DNA of 64,000 nucleotides from Microglena sp. YARC (GCA_022414725.1 CM039466.1:18575375-18639374), one strand, 5' to 3'; positions 52,516 to 63,839 are shown, counted from the stretch's first letter. Program-made: numbers and translations. The notes: generated by a model not told the origin, from the sequence alone.

Positions 52516-55500
52516 ACTGTCCCACCGGAAGCAGCAAGGTCAGCCTCCATGTGCATTAGGACATCAGCCTTCTTATCACGGTCAGCGGCACGGCCAGCCT
52601 CCATCGTAGCATGGAACACAGCAAGGACAGCCTGCACCTTAGCAATGTCAGTGGCACAGTCAGCCTTCTCAGCACAGTCAGCGGCACAGTCAGCAAACAC
52701 CTTTGCACATTCAGCGGCAGGGTAAGCAGCACGGCCAGCCTTCTCAGCACGGTCAGCAGAACAGTCAGCAAACACCTTTGCACTGTCAGCGGCAATGTCA
52801 GCGGCACCGCCAGCCTGCACCTTAGCAAGGTCAGCGGCACCACCAGCCTCCTCAGCACTGTCAGCGGCACAGCCAGCCTCCCTCTTAGCAAGGTTAGCGG
52901 CACGGCCAGCCTCCATCTTGGCATAGAAAGCAGCAAGGACAGCCTGCACCTTAGCAAGGTCAGCGGCACCGCCAGCCTCCCTCTTAGCAAGGTCAGTGGC
53001 ACGGTCAGCCTTCTCAGCATGGTCAGCAGCACAGTCAGCAAACACCTTTGCACGGTCATCGGCTCGGTCAGCCTTCTCAGCATGGCCAGCAGCTCCGACA
53101 GCCTCTGTCTTAGCATGGAAAGAGGCAAGGGCAGCCTGCACCTTAGCAATGTCAGCGGCACTGTCAGCCTCCCTCTTAGCAAGGTCAGAGGCACCGCCAG
53201 CCTCCTCACCACTATCAGCGGCACCGCCAGCCTCCCTATTAGCATTGTCAGCAGCACCGCCAGCCTCCCTCTTAGCAATGTCAGCGGCACAGCCAGCCTC
53301 CATCTTGGCATAGAAAGCAGCAAGGACAGCCTGCACCTTAGCATTGTCAGCGGCACCGCCAGCCTCCCTCTCAGCAAAGTCAGTGGCACGGTCAGCCTTC
53401 TCAGCACAGTCAGCAGCACAGTCAGCAAACACCTTTGCACGGTCATCGGCTCGGTCAGCCTTCTCAGCATGGCCAGCAGCTCCGACAGCCTTTGTCTTAG
53501 CATGGAAAGAGACAAGGACAGCCTGCCCCTTAGCAATGTCAGCGGCACCGCCAGCCTCCCTCTTAGCAAGGTCAGAGGCACGGTCAGCCTCTTCAGCACA
53601 GTCAGCGGCACAGTCAGCAAACACTTTTGCACATTCAGCGGCTGGGTCAGCCTTCTCAGCACGGTCAGCAGCACAGTCAGCAAACACCTTTGCACGGTCA
53701 GCGGCACAGTCAGCGGCATGGTCAGCAAACACCTTTGCACAGTGATCGGCTCGGCCAGCCTTCTCAGCATGGTCAGCTGCTCGGACAGCCTCTGTCTTAG
53801 CATGGCAAGATGCAAGGTCAGCCTCGGCCCTAGCATCGGTAGCATCCATGTCAGCCTGCTCCTGTTTGAGGAGCTTGCTGTGCTCTGCCGTGCTATCATG
53901 GTGAGCAGCAATGTCAGCCCCGCCCCTGGCAGGGACAGGGGCATATTCAGCCTGCCCATGTGTGAGGAAGTCACTGTGCTCATCCCTCTCATCATGATGA
54001 GCAGGAAGGCCAGCCTCACTCCGAGCACAGATAGCAGAAATGTCATCCTGCCCATGCGTGAGGAGGTCACTGTGCTCTTCCCTTTCATCATCGTGAGCAG
54101 CAAGGTCGGCCTTGCTCTGAGCACAGATAGCAGCGATGTCAGCCAGCCCATGTGTGAGGAGCTCACTGTGCTCATCCCTCTCATCCAGGTGATCAGCACG
54201 GTCATGCTGAGCAGCAAGCTCAGCCTCGCTCCTAGCATGGAAAGCGGCAAGGTAAGCCTCGTTCCTGGCATTTATAGCATCCATGTCAGCCTGCTCCTGA
54301 TTTGGGAGCTCACTGTGCTCTGCCGTGTTATCATGGTGAGCAGCAAGGTCAGCCTCGCTCCGAGAAGAGATAGCAACGATGTCAGCCTTCCCATGTGTGA
54401 GGAGCTCACTATGCTCATCCCTCTCATCATCGTGAGCAGCAAGGCCAGCCTCGTTCCGAGCACAGATAGCAGCGATGTCAGCCTGGCCATGTGTAAAGAG
54501 TTCACTGTGCTCATCCCTTTCATCATGGTGGTCAGCATGGTCATGTTGAGCAGCAAGGTAAGCCTCGCTCATAGCATTTATGTCACCCATGCCAGCCTGC
54601 TCCTTGTTGGGGAGCTCACTCTGCTCTGCTGTGTTATCATGGTGAGCAGCAAGGTCAGCCTCGCTCCTAACATGGAAAGCGGCAAGGTAAGCCTCGACCC
54701 TAGCATCGGTAGCATCCATTTCAGCCTGCTCCTGCTTGAGGAGCTCGCTGTGCTCTGCCGTGCTATCATGGTGAGCAGCAAGGTCAGCCTTGCTCTGCGC
54801 ACAGATAGCATCCATGTCAGCCTGCTCCTGCTTGAGAAGCAGACTCTGCTCTGCCGTGTTATCATGGTGAGCAGCAAGGTCATGGTGAGCAGCAGGGTCA
54901 TTCTCGCTCCTAGCATGGAAAGCGGCGAGGTAAGCCTCGACCCTAGCATCAGTAGCATCCGTGGCAGCATGCTCCTCTTTTAGGAGCTCACTCTGCTCTG
55001 CAGTGTTGTCATGGCGAGCAACAAGGTCAGCCCCGCCCCTAGCAGGGACAGAGGCACTGTCAGCCTGCCCATGTGTGCGGAGCTTGCTGTGCTCATCCCT
55101 ATCATCATGGTGGTCAGCATAGTCATCCTGAGCAGCAAGCTCAGCCTCGCTTCTAGCATGGAAAGCGGCAAGGTAAGCCTCAACCCTAGAATTGATAGCA
55201 TCAATTTCAGCCTGCTCCTGTTCAAAGAGCTCACTGTGCTCTGCCGTGTTATCATGGTGAGCAGCAAGGTCAGCCTCGCTCGTAGCAGGGACAGAGGCAC
55301 AGTCAGCCTGCACCTCATTGAGGAGCTCGCTGTGCTCATCCCTATCATCCTGGTGATCAGCATTGTCATCCTGAGCAGCAAGGTCAGCCTGGCTCCTAGC
55401 ATGGAAAGCGGCAAGGTAAGCCTCGACCCTAGCATCGGTAGCATCCATATCAGCCTGCTCCTGTTTGAGGAGCTCACTGTGCTCTGCCGTGTTATGATGG

Positions 55501-56731
55501 TGAGCAGCAAGGCCAGCCCCGCTCCTAGCAGGGACAAAGGCACTGTCAGCCTGCCCATGTGTGAGGAGCTCACTGTGCTCTTTCCTCGCATCCTGGTGGT
55601 TAGAATGGTCATGTTGAGCAGCAAGGTAAGCCTCGCTCATAGCATCGGTAGCACCGATTCCAGCCTGCTCCTGCTTGAGGAGCTCGCTGCGCTCTGCCGT
55701 GTTATCATGGTGAGCAGCAAGCTCAGCCTTGCTCGTAGCAGGGACAGAGGCACAGTCAGCCTGCACCTCATTGAGGAGCTCGCTGTGCTCATCCCTATCA
55801 TCCTGGTGATCAGCATTGTCATCCTGAGCTGCAAGCTCAGCCTCGCTTCTAGCATGGAAGGCGGCAAGGTAAGCCTCGACCCTAGCATCGGTAGCATCCA
55901 TGTCAGCCTGCTCCTGTTTTAGGAGCTCACTATGCTCGTCCCTCTCATACTGAACATGTAGCTTTTCATTGTCAAGGGGATCGGGCAGCATAGCCTGCAA
56001 GGAAAACCGAAATGAACATTCATCATTATTATCACTGTGTTGTCATATCATAGGCAGGACATTGTTGTCCCAAGACAAGCCCGCTCTACATCATCAGGGT
56101 GGGAGCGGTGAGGTGGGGGGGGACAATACATACATCTTCTTCCCCCAACCATCTATGCGGACGGCCCTTATAAGCATACACCTTTTCTGTTGCAACGTTT
56201 TCTATCTGAGTGGGAGACCATACATAGGGGGGCCATACATAACAAGTCTTCACCCAACCTGCCCGCTCCTATGCAGACCCTTCCAAGCATTTAGTTACTG
56301 CAATTGTTGCTTTCTAGCTGAGCGAGCTTGTTACTTTTCAAGAATTTTCACAAGGTGGTATTGGTGGATGGAGGGCAAATAATTCAAGCTGGCCCTATCA
56401 CAGATACAAACTGGCCCATTCGCCGATACAGACGATACGTATGGGCCTAGCTACGGATATAGACAGGTCCAGTTCTGGGCCCAGCCTCGGATACAGACGG
56501 GCCCATTCGCCGATACAGACTGGCCAAGCATCGATACAACCGGGTCCAGTCACCAATACAGACGGATCCGTTCACCGATACAGAAGAAGGACAGTCATGA
56601 GCCCAGACATGGATACAAACGGGCCCATTCACTGATACAGACGGACCCAAGCACAGATACAACCCATGCAGTCGACTCACCAGGGGTTCCACGTCCGCTT
56701 GAACGAGTTCAGCAATCTTGGAGAAACACAT
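52434..56731 (-). CDS. Repeat-protein family member 3 (two exons, about 1203 aa)
   Basis: Exon 1 is 56731-56681 (MCFSKIAELVQADVEPL, 17 codons, donor gtgagt). Exon 2 is 55994-52434 after ccttgcag, phase 0, starting AMLPDPLDNEKLHVQYE. Residues about 18-740 are units of about 32 residues (ARSEADLAAHHDN then TAEHSELLKQEQADMDA), some with an extra ARVEAYLAAFH. From about 740 to 1175 the protein switches to 10-11-residue units such as AKREAGGAADI, AKVQAVLAAFH, AKVFADCAADR and AEKADRATDL. This 11-mer alanine/charge pattern recalls group 3 LEA proteins or hendecad coiled coils, by pattern only. The last 25 residues are encoded by a fold-back element insertion. No exon-2 head copies are present in this intron, unlike members 1, 2 and 4. 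The long frame on the opposite strand is a by-product of the repeats. Function unknown. Confidence 0.72.
56390..56675. repeat. CGATACAGAC-type minisatellite next to member 3 exon 1
   Basis: Units of about 20-26 bp such as gggcccattcgccgatacag, running to within about 10 bp of the exon 1 donor. Confidence 0.85.
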
Positions 56732-56824
56732 TGTCAAAGGTTTCCGCTACTCGCTGCGGCAATATCCCTCTCGGCCGACTGGTCGATGAGTAAGTTTGTT
56801 TTTAAGTCGCTCACAATGAGTGAC

Positions 56825-56860
56825 TTCTGGGTGTTAGAGCTATCGATGCATGTCACATTT
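56825..56860 (-). promoter_or_regulatory. Conserved promoter block of member 3 (TATA diverged)
   Basis: Minus-strand gcatcgatagctctaacacc followed by actcattgtgagcgac. The TATA-like tttataa of members 2 and 4 is changed to tctaaca here, about 105 bp before the ATG. A weaker promoter is possible. Confidence 0.55.
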
Positions 56861-57094
56861 CGCTACGCCCCCTTCTCGAGGGCTTTGATCACTAAATGCA
56901 CTGATCGAAACTTCAAAATTCGAGGTTGCCGCATGTGCGCACATGCGCGCATGTGCTGCGGCTCCTGGCGCCAGGGGTAAATGACCTGGGATTCCGGAAA
57001 GATCGCAGGATGCAAATTGGAAGACCGCGAGAACGACATGCTTCGATGATTTGCTATTTTGCATTGGGCTGCAATCTATCACCCATCACAATAA

Positions 57095-57275
57095 TTGGTA
57101 CTGTTGATTTGGCGGGGGGCTACGCGTGGCAGCTTCTACGCAGCTTCTTTCACCCACCCTTGTGCCAAACCTGAAGCTTGCTAGTGCGTCTGAAAGCTAG
57201 CATGACAGGCATTCCAATGCAGCTGTAATCTTTGGACTCAGTCACTGGCTAATGGAGCTACATTTACCGTATTTT
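57095..57275. mobile_element. hAT-like MITE, right end lost
   Basis: Left tactgttgatttggcggggggctac region and ggcagcttctacgcagctt; internal ggcattccaatgcagctgt. Ends abruptly after tggctaatggagcta. Between this and 57640 no gene is seen. Confidence 0.65.
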
Positions 57276-57930
57276 CTCATCCCACTCTTTGGGTTTATCA
57301 TCTGGTGCTTTGACTGAGCGCCTACTTTTATCTTACACCAATTGTACGTGTTGCATCGGATATCCACAGTTTTTGCATGCGGTACGAAGGAGAGTGCTAC
57401 TAGGGCAGTGGTGTGATATTGAAATTGAAATTGTTACATCCAAGTAATGCGTGGTGTGATATTAGTATATTAGCCCGAGTCTTTTTTTTTGTTTTTATTG
57501 TCGCCTTTATGTTCGTCTCCCTGTACTAGTCCTACACTGGTAGGATTATATTTGATGTGGCGGAGCCTTTCCTACTCAGAACGAGGGAGTAGGCGCCCTT
57601 AGGCCGGAGATGCCGACCCAAGACTAATCGCACCAGCACAAAGCCAGGAAGCAGAAGGTATATTGGTGCCTGTCATTATGTCACTATTTACACACAATAA
57701 ATCATAGAAGCAAACGACATAGTCCGCAGTTACACACTGTTCCAATCAATCAAATATACAAAAAACTGTTGTAGAGACTTGGACTTGTCTATAATCAGGC
57801 TGATTTCGAACCCTGTTTTTACGTGGTAAACGCACGGGGTGAAGTACTGTATTCTGCAGGCGGTTAGGCGCCGAATTAACGGCATATGGAAACTTGTAAA
57901 CAATATTCTTCTTCTTCAAGTACCATACAG

Positions 57931-58095
57931 TATGTATGTTACAGTCCAGGGGTAGGCCAAATAGGCTAAAGGGACTTGCCCAACCGTATAGGAAGGGCTT
58001 CAAAAGAAAAAAAACTGAAATGATGAACTGAACCGCAAATAATCGTTTAGCCAACAGGGGCCCTGAGTTCGTGCTACAGTGATAATTTAATTATA
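57931..58095. repeat. Dispersed ACAGTCCAGGGG repeat, copy near member 4
   Basis: tatgtatgttacagtccagg to gagttcgtgctacagtgata, very similar to 21417-21580, followed by an AT-rich (aatcaaatcatcat) tract. Confidence 0.8.
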
Positions 58096-58558
58096 CAATA
58101 TAATCAAATCATCAATATACCGGTAATCAAATCATCATCACCATCTCAAGAAAACACTGACATGGTGAGTGCTGCAACACACGGGGCCAAGCCAACTGCC
58201 CTTGTTTCAGCGTCTAACAACACATGGGGGAGCCATAGTCAACCTCTGTATCAGTATGTACATGACTTTAAACTGTCATGGACAAGTCTTTAGAATGTAT
58301 AATCCACATGTACGCCCCCTAGGTTCCATGGTATCGCACAGGGGGACTTGGAATTGGGAGACGGTGAGTATACATGGCTGAAAAGCATGTAACAATCCAA
58401 TCAAATTTAGTATGGGCAGCAGCAAAGCCAGCCTTCCTTGCTCTGAATAAGGAACGCAGGCACTGAGCCCACTCAGTAGTCAGCACAGTAAGAGGCACGG
58501 CTGTCTGGTCTCCCTCGGCGCGGTGGCAGCAGTTTGGTTTCCCTGGCACTCTAAATCC

Positions 58559-60853
58559 CTAGCTTCTTTTGTTCCCAATTGCACTAACTCTGGTCTCACC
58601 GAAAGTGACGACCGCAGCCTTCTCAGCACAGGCAGCAGCACGGCCGGCCCCCATCTTGGCATGGAAAGCAGCCAGGACAGCCTGCACTTTAGCAAGGCCA
58701 GCTGCACCGTCAGCCTCCCTCTTAGCACGGTTAGCGGCAAGGTAAGCAAGCATCTTTGCTCGGTCAGCAGAACGGTCAGCCTGCACCTTTGCACGATCAG
58801 CAGCACGGTCAGCAAGCACCTTGGCTAGGCCAGCGTCACGGTCAGCCTGCACCTTTACACGTTCAGCGGCACGATCAGCAAACACCTTGGCACGGCCAGC
58901 ATCCACCATAGCACAGTCGGTGGCACGGCCAGCCTCCATCATAGCATGTAAAGCAGCCTCGCTCCCAGCAGGGACAGCAGCATTGTCAGCCCCGCCCTGT
59001 TCGGGGAGCACACTCTGCTCAGCCCTCTCATCATGGTGAGCAGCAAGGAAAGCTTCAAGGTCAGCATTGTTCCTAGCTCGGATAGCAGCAATGTCATCAT
59101 TGTTGAGTACGAATCTCTCGGCCCCCTCGGCATTGCCAGCCTGCTCCTGTGTGAGCACAACCCCCTCTTCATGGTGAGCAACAATATCAGCCATCATCCC
59201 AGTAAAGAGAGCGTCAGTGTCAGCCTGCATCAGTTGTAGGCGCTTACAAATAGTTTCTTCGAAAGCTACAATGCCAGCCCTGACCATGTCCAAATCTCCA
59301 ATCTCAGCCTGGTTAGCCTCCCTATGCATGCCCATCTTCTCCAATTCAGCCCTAACAAGTTCCACCTCCACTTGGACCACACGCTGTTCTTCATCCCCAG
59401 CATCATATTGTGCATCAGACTGCGCCATAATTTCAGCCAACTCGTCCGCTGCATTGTCCAGAATAGCCTGCAAAGAAGTTCGAATATTAATCATCAATCC
59501 TTGTGTCCCATCATTCAAATATAGCAGAAGTCCCAGCCAAACGTTTAGTCCACTCCATCTTGAGCATTGGCCAGCATATCCTGAAAGGAATATCGAATAT
59601 GTATCATTAATGATTGTATTCCATCATTCAAATAAAGCGCCATTCTGAGCCACTTGTTCAGTCCACTCCATCTTGGGCCTTGGCCAGCATACCCTGCCAG
59701 GAATATCGAGTATTCATCATTAATCACTGTGTTCCATCAGGACAGTCTGAACCAAATGTTCAGTACACGCATACGTTTTCTTGTCTTGGGATTTGTCCAG
59801 CATAGCCAGCAAGGAATATGGTAACGAACATTCATCATTATTATCATTGCATTGTGATATCATAGGTAGGCCATTGCTGACCCATGACAGGCCCGCTCTA
59901 CAACATCAGGGTGGGAGGGGAGGGGTGGGGTGGGGTGGGGTGGGGTGGGGTGGGGGTGGGGGTGGGGGTGGGGGGACAACACAACAATTCTTCCCCCAAC
60001 CTGCCCGCTCTTATGCAGACCCTTCTAAACATTTAGTTCCAGCAGTTCCTGCTTTCTTGCTTGTTACTTTCCAATAATGTTTTCAAGTATGTAGGCGGGA
60101 ATTGGTGGGTTGAGGGCGTAGAATACAAACTGGCCCATTCACCGATACATACGGGCCCAGTAAAGGATATAGGAAAGTCCAGTCCAACCAATTTGACAGC
60201 CTGCGTCGTGAGGCAACCAATTTCATAGCCTGCGTCCCGAGACGCAACCGACCCATAACCGGCCCATAGCCGGCGTCCTGCGACGCAAGCAACCCATCGA
60301 AGCTGCGTCTGCGACGCAACGTACCCTCCCCACGTTGCGTCTCAGACTCTCAGGACACAACGGACCCTTCAACGCCTTCATCGTTGCGTCTGCGACGCAG
60401 GACTCAGCGTCCTGAACAACCCTGATACAGAGGGTCCCATTCGCCGGTACAGATTGGCCAAGAATCGCGCCATCCAGTCACCGACATAGATGGATCCATT
60501 CACCGATACAGAAGGGGACAGTCCTGAGCCTAGAAACGCCTAGACACGGATACCGACTGGCCCATTCACCGACTATGCTACAACACAAACTGGGCATTCC
60601 CCGGCCTTCCCCCACGTTCCTCAGACGGGCCCATGCACAGACACAAACGGGCAACCCATGCAGTCGACTCACCAGGGGTTCCATTTATTCCACGTCCACT
60701 AATACAGACTGGCTCATTCACCGATACAGGTGGACCTAATCACCGACATAGTGCCGAGGCCGAGCCATCGACACAAACGGGCAACCTATGCAGTTGACTC
60801 ACCAGGGGTTCCACGATCGCTTCAACGGGTTGAGTCATCTTGGAAAAACACAT
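58559..60853 (-). CDS. Repeat-protein family member 4 (two exons, about 319 aa)
   Basis: Exon 1 is 60853-60803 (MCFSKMTQPVEAIVEPL, donor gtgagt). Exon 2 is 59467-58559 after ctttgcag, phase 0. It starts AILDNAADELAEIMAQSD and continues DLDMVRAGIVAFEE, matching the start of member 2 exon 2 (DMDMFRAGIAAS). A short run of ARNNADLEAFLAAHHDE units follows, then 11-mers (AKVFADRAAER, VKVQADRDAGL, AKREADGAAGL). The ending is VTFGETRVSAIGNKRS. This compact copy has the N-terminal domain, both repeat types and the unmodified C-terminus, so it may be nearest the ancestral form. Head copies of exon 2 lie in the intron. Function unknown. Confidence 0.74.
59468..59815 (-). repeat. Tandem exon 2 head copies of member 4
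   Basis: Minus-strand copies start after acceptors at 59580 (tttcag) and 59693 (tggcag), with a decayed one near 59806 lacking the AG. The period is about 113 bp. Each reads (A)MLANAQDGVD-like sequence and then gcatattcctgg / tatcgaatattc. Confidence 0.82.
59820..60110. repeat. Intron block shared by members 2-4, with (GGGGT)n
   Basis: gaacattcatcattattatc, gatatcataggtaggccatt, gcccgctctacaacatcag and cttcccccaacctgcccgctc occur in the same order at 48145-48290 and 56010-56280. In this copy a (GGGGT)n run fills 59915-59975. Confidence 0.8.
60115..60790. repeat. CGATACAGAC minisatellite with inserted GCGACGCAAC element
   Basis: Repeats of actggcccattcaccgatac at 60125-60180 and 60425-60790, interrupted at about 60185-60424 by a gcgacgcaac-rich element ending gcgtcctgaacaaccctg, the terminus family seen at 37161-37303. 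Confidence 0.78.
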
Positions 60854-60944
60854 TGTCAAAGGTTTCCGCTACTCGCTGCGACTATATCCTTCTCGACCGT
60901 CTGGTCGATGTGCAAGTTTGTTTTTAATTCGCTCACATTGAGCG

Positions 60945-60985
60945 AATTCTTGTTATAAAGCTATCGATGCATTTCACATTCCGCT
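60945..60985 (-). promoter_or_regulatory. Conserved promoter block of member 4
   Basis: Minus-strand aaatgcatcgatagctttat continuing aacaagaattcgctcaatgtgagcga. The TATA-like tttataa is about 105 bp before the upstream ATG at 60853. Confidence 0.7.
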
Positions 60986-61687
60986 ACGCCCCCATTTCCA
61001 AGGGAGGGCTTTGATCACTAAATGCACTGATTGAAGGTTCAAAATTCGAGCACCAGGTTGTCGCAGCTGCTGCGGCTCCGTGCGTGGATAAAGGACCCAA
61101 GATACCGGAAAGATCGGAGGAGGGAGGGAGGCAGAGTGGTAGACAGCTTTCAGGTGAACGACATGTTGATGTTGCGCTCGACTGCCAATCTGTCATCTGT
61201 CTAGGTCACGATGACGCTGCACGCCTGCAGACACTTGTCTTCATCATACTGGAGTAGTTGAGATTGAGAGTAGAGCAGGGCCAGTCCTCGCCAGCAGTTT
61301 CGCCAGCCTGTCGATAATAAGCTAGACGAGCTGTCTGTGCCCAGAAGAAAGCACATACAAGGTCTAAAATGCAACCTCCGGGATTGGTAAATGTGAATCA
61401 TCAGTTCAGTTGAGTTATATTTACTTACCAAGCCAGTGTGAAAATTGTGAGACATGTAATGTTCACCCTATTTTAGGGAGCTCTATCTTCCCTCTTCCCT
61501 GTAAGTTCACACTGGAGTACACCATACAGATCTTCCATCTTGTTGGATGGCGGTTAGTCTGTTTCGCGATCATCCCATCTCCAAAGGTGTTACCCTGCCA
61601 GCTAGCTTCGTTATCTAACTCCACGCTCTTATATCGCTACAAACCCAAGCGATTGTCAATCTTTCATCTTCTCGCGTTTTGAGCAAC

Positions 61688-62182
61688 ATGCAAGGTCGAG
61701 CCATATGCGGTCGCCCCCAGGTGCGAGTGTTTCTTTCTCTCAAGAGTCGTATTGCTTTTAATTGCACAATGCAATGGAATTCCCATCCCAAGGCCTGCCT
61801 CGACGTAACCCTGCCTGCCTGCTTCGTTCCACCCCCCAAGTCGTTATTTCCACACCAACTTAATCGCCTCCAGCAATTCACCCTGTCAATTTCTCCCACT
61901 CAGGTCAATCCCGCAGCTAAGCGGCCCGCAGCTAAGCGGGTGGCTAGCTCTAAGAAGACTCGAAGGTGCGACTTTTTGCATCCCTTATCCGTTTCCCTTC
62001 CCCGCTCCTGTTTTTTCTCCTTTTTAGAAGTTTTTCTCACACCGTTCCCTCCAACCCTTTTTGCTCACAGCGCAAGGCGAACTCCTGGAAGATCGCAACG
62101 ACTGGTCGTTAGGGCCGGACCGGTAGAGATCGACGAAGATGTAAGCGAAGTGTCTGAAAGATCGCCACCCGTATGTGCTTGA
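61688..62182 (+). CDS. Small basic protein, three exons (about 68 aa)
   Basis: Exon 1 is 61688-61720 (MQGRAICGRPQ, donor gtgcga). Exon 2 is 61904-61965 (VNPAAKRPAAKRVASSKKTR, acceptor cactcag, donor gtgcga, phase 2). Exon 3 is 62071-62182 (SARRTPGRSQRLVVRAG then an acidic EIDEDVSEVSERSPPVCA and TGA). All junctions are GT-AG and keep one frame. The Lys/Arg/Ala-rich core resembles a nuclear localisation signal or a histone H1-like tail; the acidic end differs. A TATA-like cttatatcg lies about 55-60 bp upstream. The start codon could lie further upstream if there is an earlier exon. Not a recognised family. Confidence 0.5.
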   Translation: MQGRAICGRPQVRVFLSLKSRIAFNCTMQWNSHPKACLDVTLPACFVPPPKSLFPHQLNRLQQFTLSISPTQVNPAAKRPAAKRVASSKKTRRCDFLHPLSVSLPRSCFFSFLEVFLTPFPPTLFAHSARRTPGRSQRLVVRAGPVEIDEDVSEVSERSPPVCA

Positions 62183-62299
62183 ATTGGAACCGGCTGGATT
62201 TGTCTGGGCCTTCGGGACGCTTGTAGGAGATATATAGATGCACGCACTGCATGGATTTCAGCATTCACAGCATGCATGGGGAATATTGGCCACCAAGAT

Positions 62300-62475
62300 C
62301 GACACTAGTAACCAACACTATCAACACACCAACAATATCAGCACACCAACACTATCAACACACCAACACTATCAACATCAGCACTATCAACACCATTATC
62401 AACACTGTTAACACACATTCCCGCACCCACACCCACACCCACACCCACACCCACACCCACACCCACACCAACAGC
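62300..62475. repeat. CAACACTATCAACACAC and (CCCACA)n repeats
   Basis: About 18-bp units caacactatcaacacacc at 62318-62405, then (cccaca)n at 62423-62468. Confidence 0.9.
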
Positions 62476-62609
62476 ACTCCCGTATACTAAAGACATTAGA
62501 CGGCAATTAGCCTGAAGACAGACATACCATGTAATCAAGCCTAGCCCAACATGCCTGTACCGCACTACACTACTTACACAAATAACACATAACCTATCAA
62601 AGGGGTAGG

Positions 62610-63750
62610 CCAGGCCTTCAAATTTTCAGTAAGGCCGATCGATCTTTTCTGAGAATGGGGCTAGAATGGCATGATTCATGGCTATGTTTTGACCCATCTT
62701 TCAGGTCATTCTGAGCACCTCATTTAGGGGGGTGGGGTGTGTGTGTGGGAGGGGTCAGCTCTCCTCGGATGTCTTGCTATCTTTTTACTCAGACCTCCAA
62801 AGGACACTCTGAGACCACCATTGCGTGGCTGTTGACAAGGGCACTTCATTGGCTCCACTCAAGACCCAGGGGGGGGTGTAATATGGGTCGGTAAATGGGT
62901 GGATAAGGTGGGTGGGTATGGGTGGGTGAGTATGGGTGGTATGAATGGGTGCTATGGATGAGTATGGGTGGGTGAATGGGTACTATGGATGGGTATGGGT
63001 GGGTGAATGGGTGGTATGTATGGGTATGGATGGGTGGGTATGGGTAGGTGAATAGGTGCTGTGGATGGGTATGGGTGGGTGAATAGGTGCTATGGATGGG
63101 TATGGGTGGGTGAATAGGTGGGTAATGTGGGTGGGTGAATGGGTGAGTATGGGTGGTATGGATGGGTGGGTATGGGTGGGTGAATAGGTGCTATGGATGG
63201 GTATGGGTGGGTGAATAGGTGGGTAATGTGGGTGGGTGAATGGGTGAGTATGGGTGGTATGGATGGGTGGGTATGGGTAGGTGAATAGGTGCTATGGATG
63301 GGTATGGGTGGGTAATGTGGGTGGGTGAATGGGTGAGTATGGGTGGTATGGATGGGTATGGATGGGTGGGTATGGGTGGGTGAATAGGTGGGTAATGTGG
63401 GTGGGTGAATGGGTGAGTATGGGTGGTATGGATGGGTATGGATGGGTGGGTATGGGTGGGTGAATGGATGCTATTGATGGGTATGGGTGGGTGAATAGGT
63501 GGGTAATGTGGGTGGGTAAGTATGGGTGGTATGCATGGGTATGGATGGGTGGATGGATATGGGTGGGTAATCCAGTCTCTGGCCGAAAGCAAAGGTGAAG
63601 GGTGACTATTGGGCAACCCAAAGAGGGGGATGAACTAAATTTTGACTATCACACAATCCCTGTGAGGGAATTCTGAGGATGCCATTGTGTGTGCCTTATT
63701 GTACCCCCCCAGAATCAATATCTAAGTTTTTCAAAAAAGGGGTATTTCTA

Positions 63751-63783
<33 letters not shown>

Positions 63784-63795
63784 TCAGCCCTCCCC
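62610..63795. repeat. GTCAGCCC/poly-G element, copy 3, with large internal minisatellite
   Basis: Left part has tttcagtaaggccgatcgat, aggtcattctgagcacctca then tttagggggg, and acctccaaaggacactctga. The right part has gggcaacccaaagaggggg, and a G-run at 63757-63783 followed by gtcagccctccc. Between them is about 680 bp of ggtgggtatgggtgggtgaa units (62885-63570), G-rich on the plus strand. Confidence 0.78.
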
Positions 63796-63839
63796 AGTTG
63801 TTTTAGGCAGAGGGGAGTGATGTTTTGTGTACTCCTGCC

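Noticed and set aside
52611..54983. A 790-residue open frame on the plus strand, antisense to member 3, with VSGTASLLSTVSG-type repeats
   Set aside because: It mirrors the 33-nt repeats of the minus-strand gene, has no leader exon or promoter, and a stop-free antisense frame is expected from such repeats. The 571-residue minus-strand frame over 52556-54271 is likewise an off-frame shadow.
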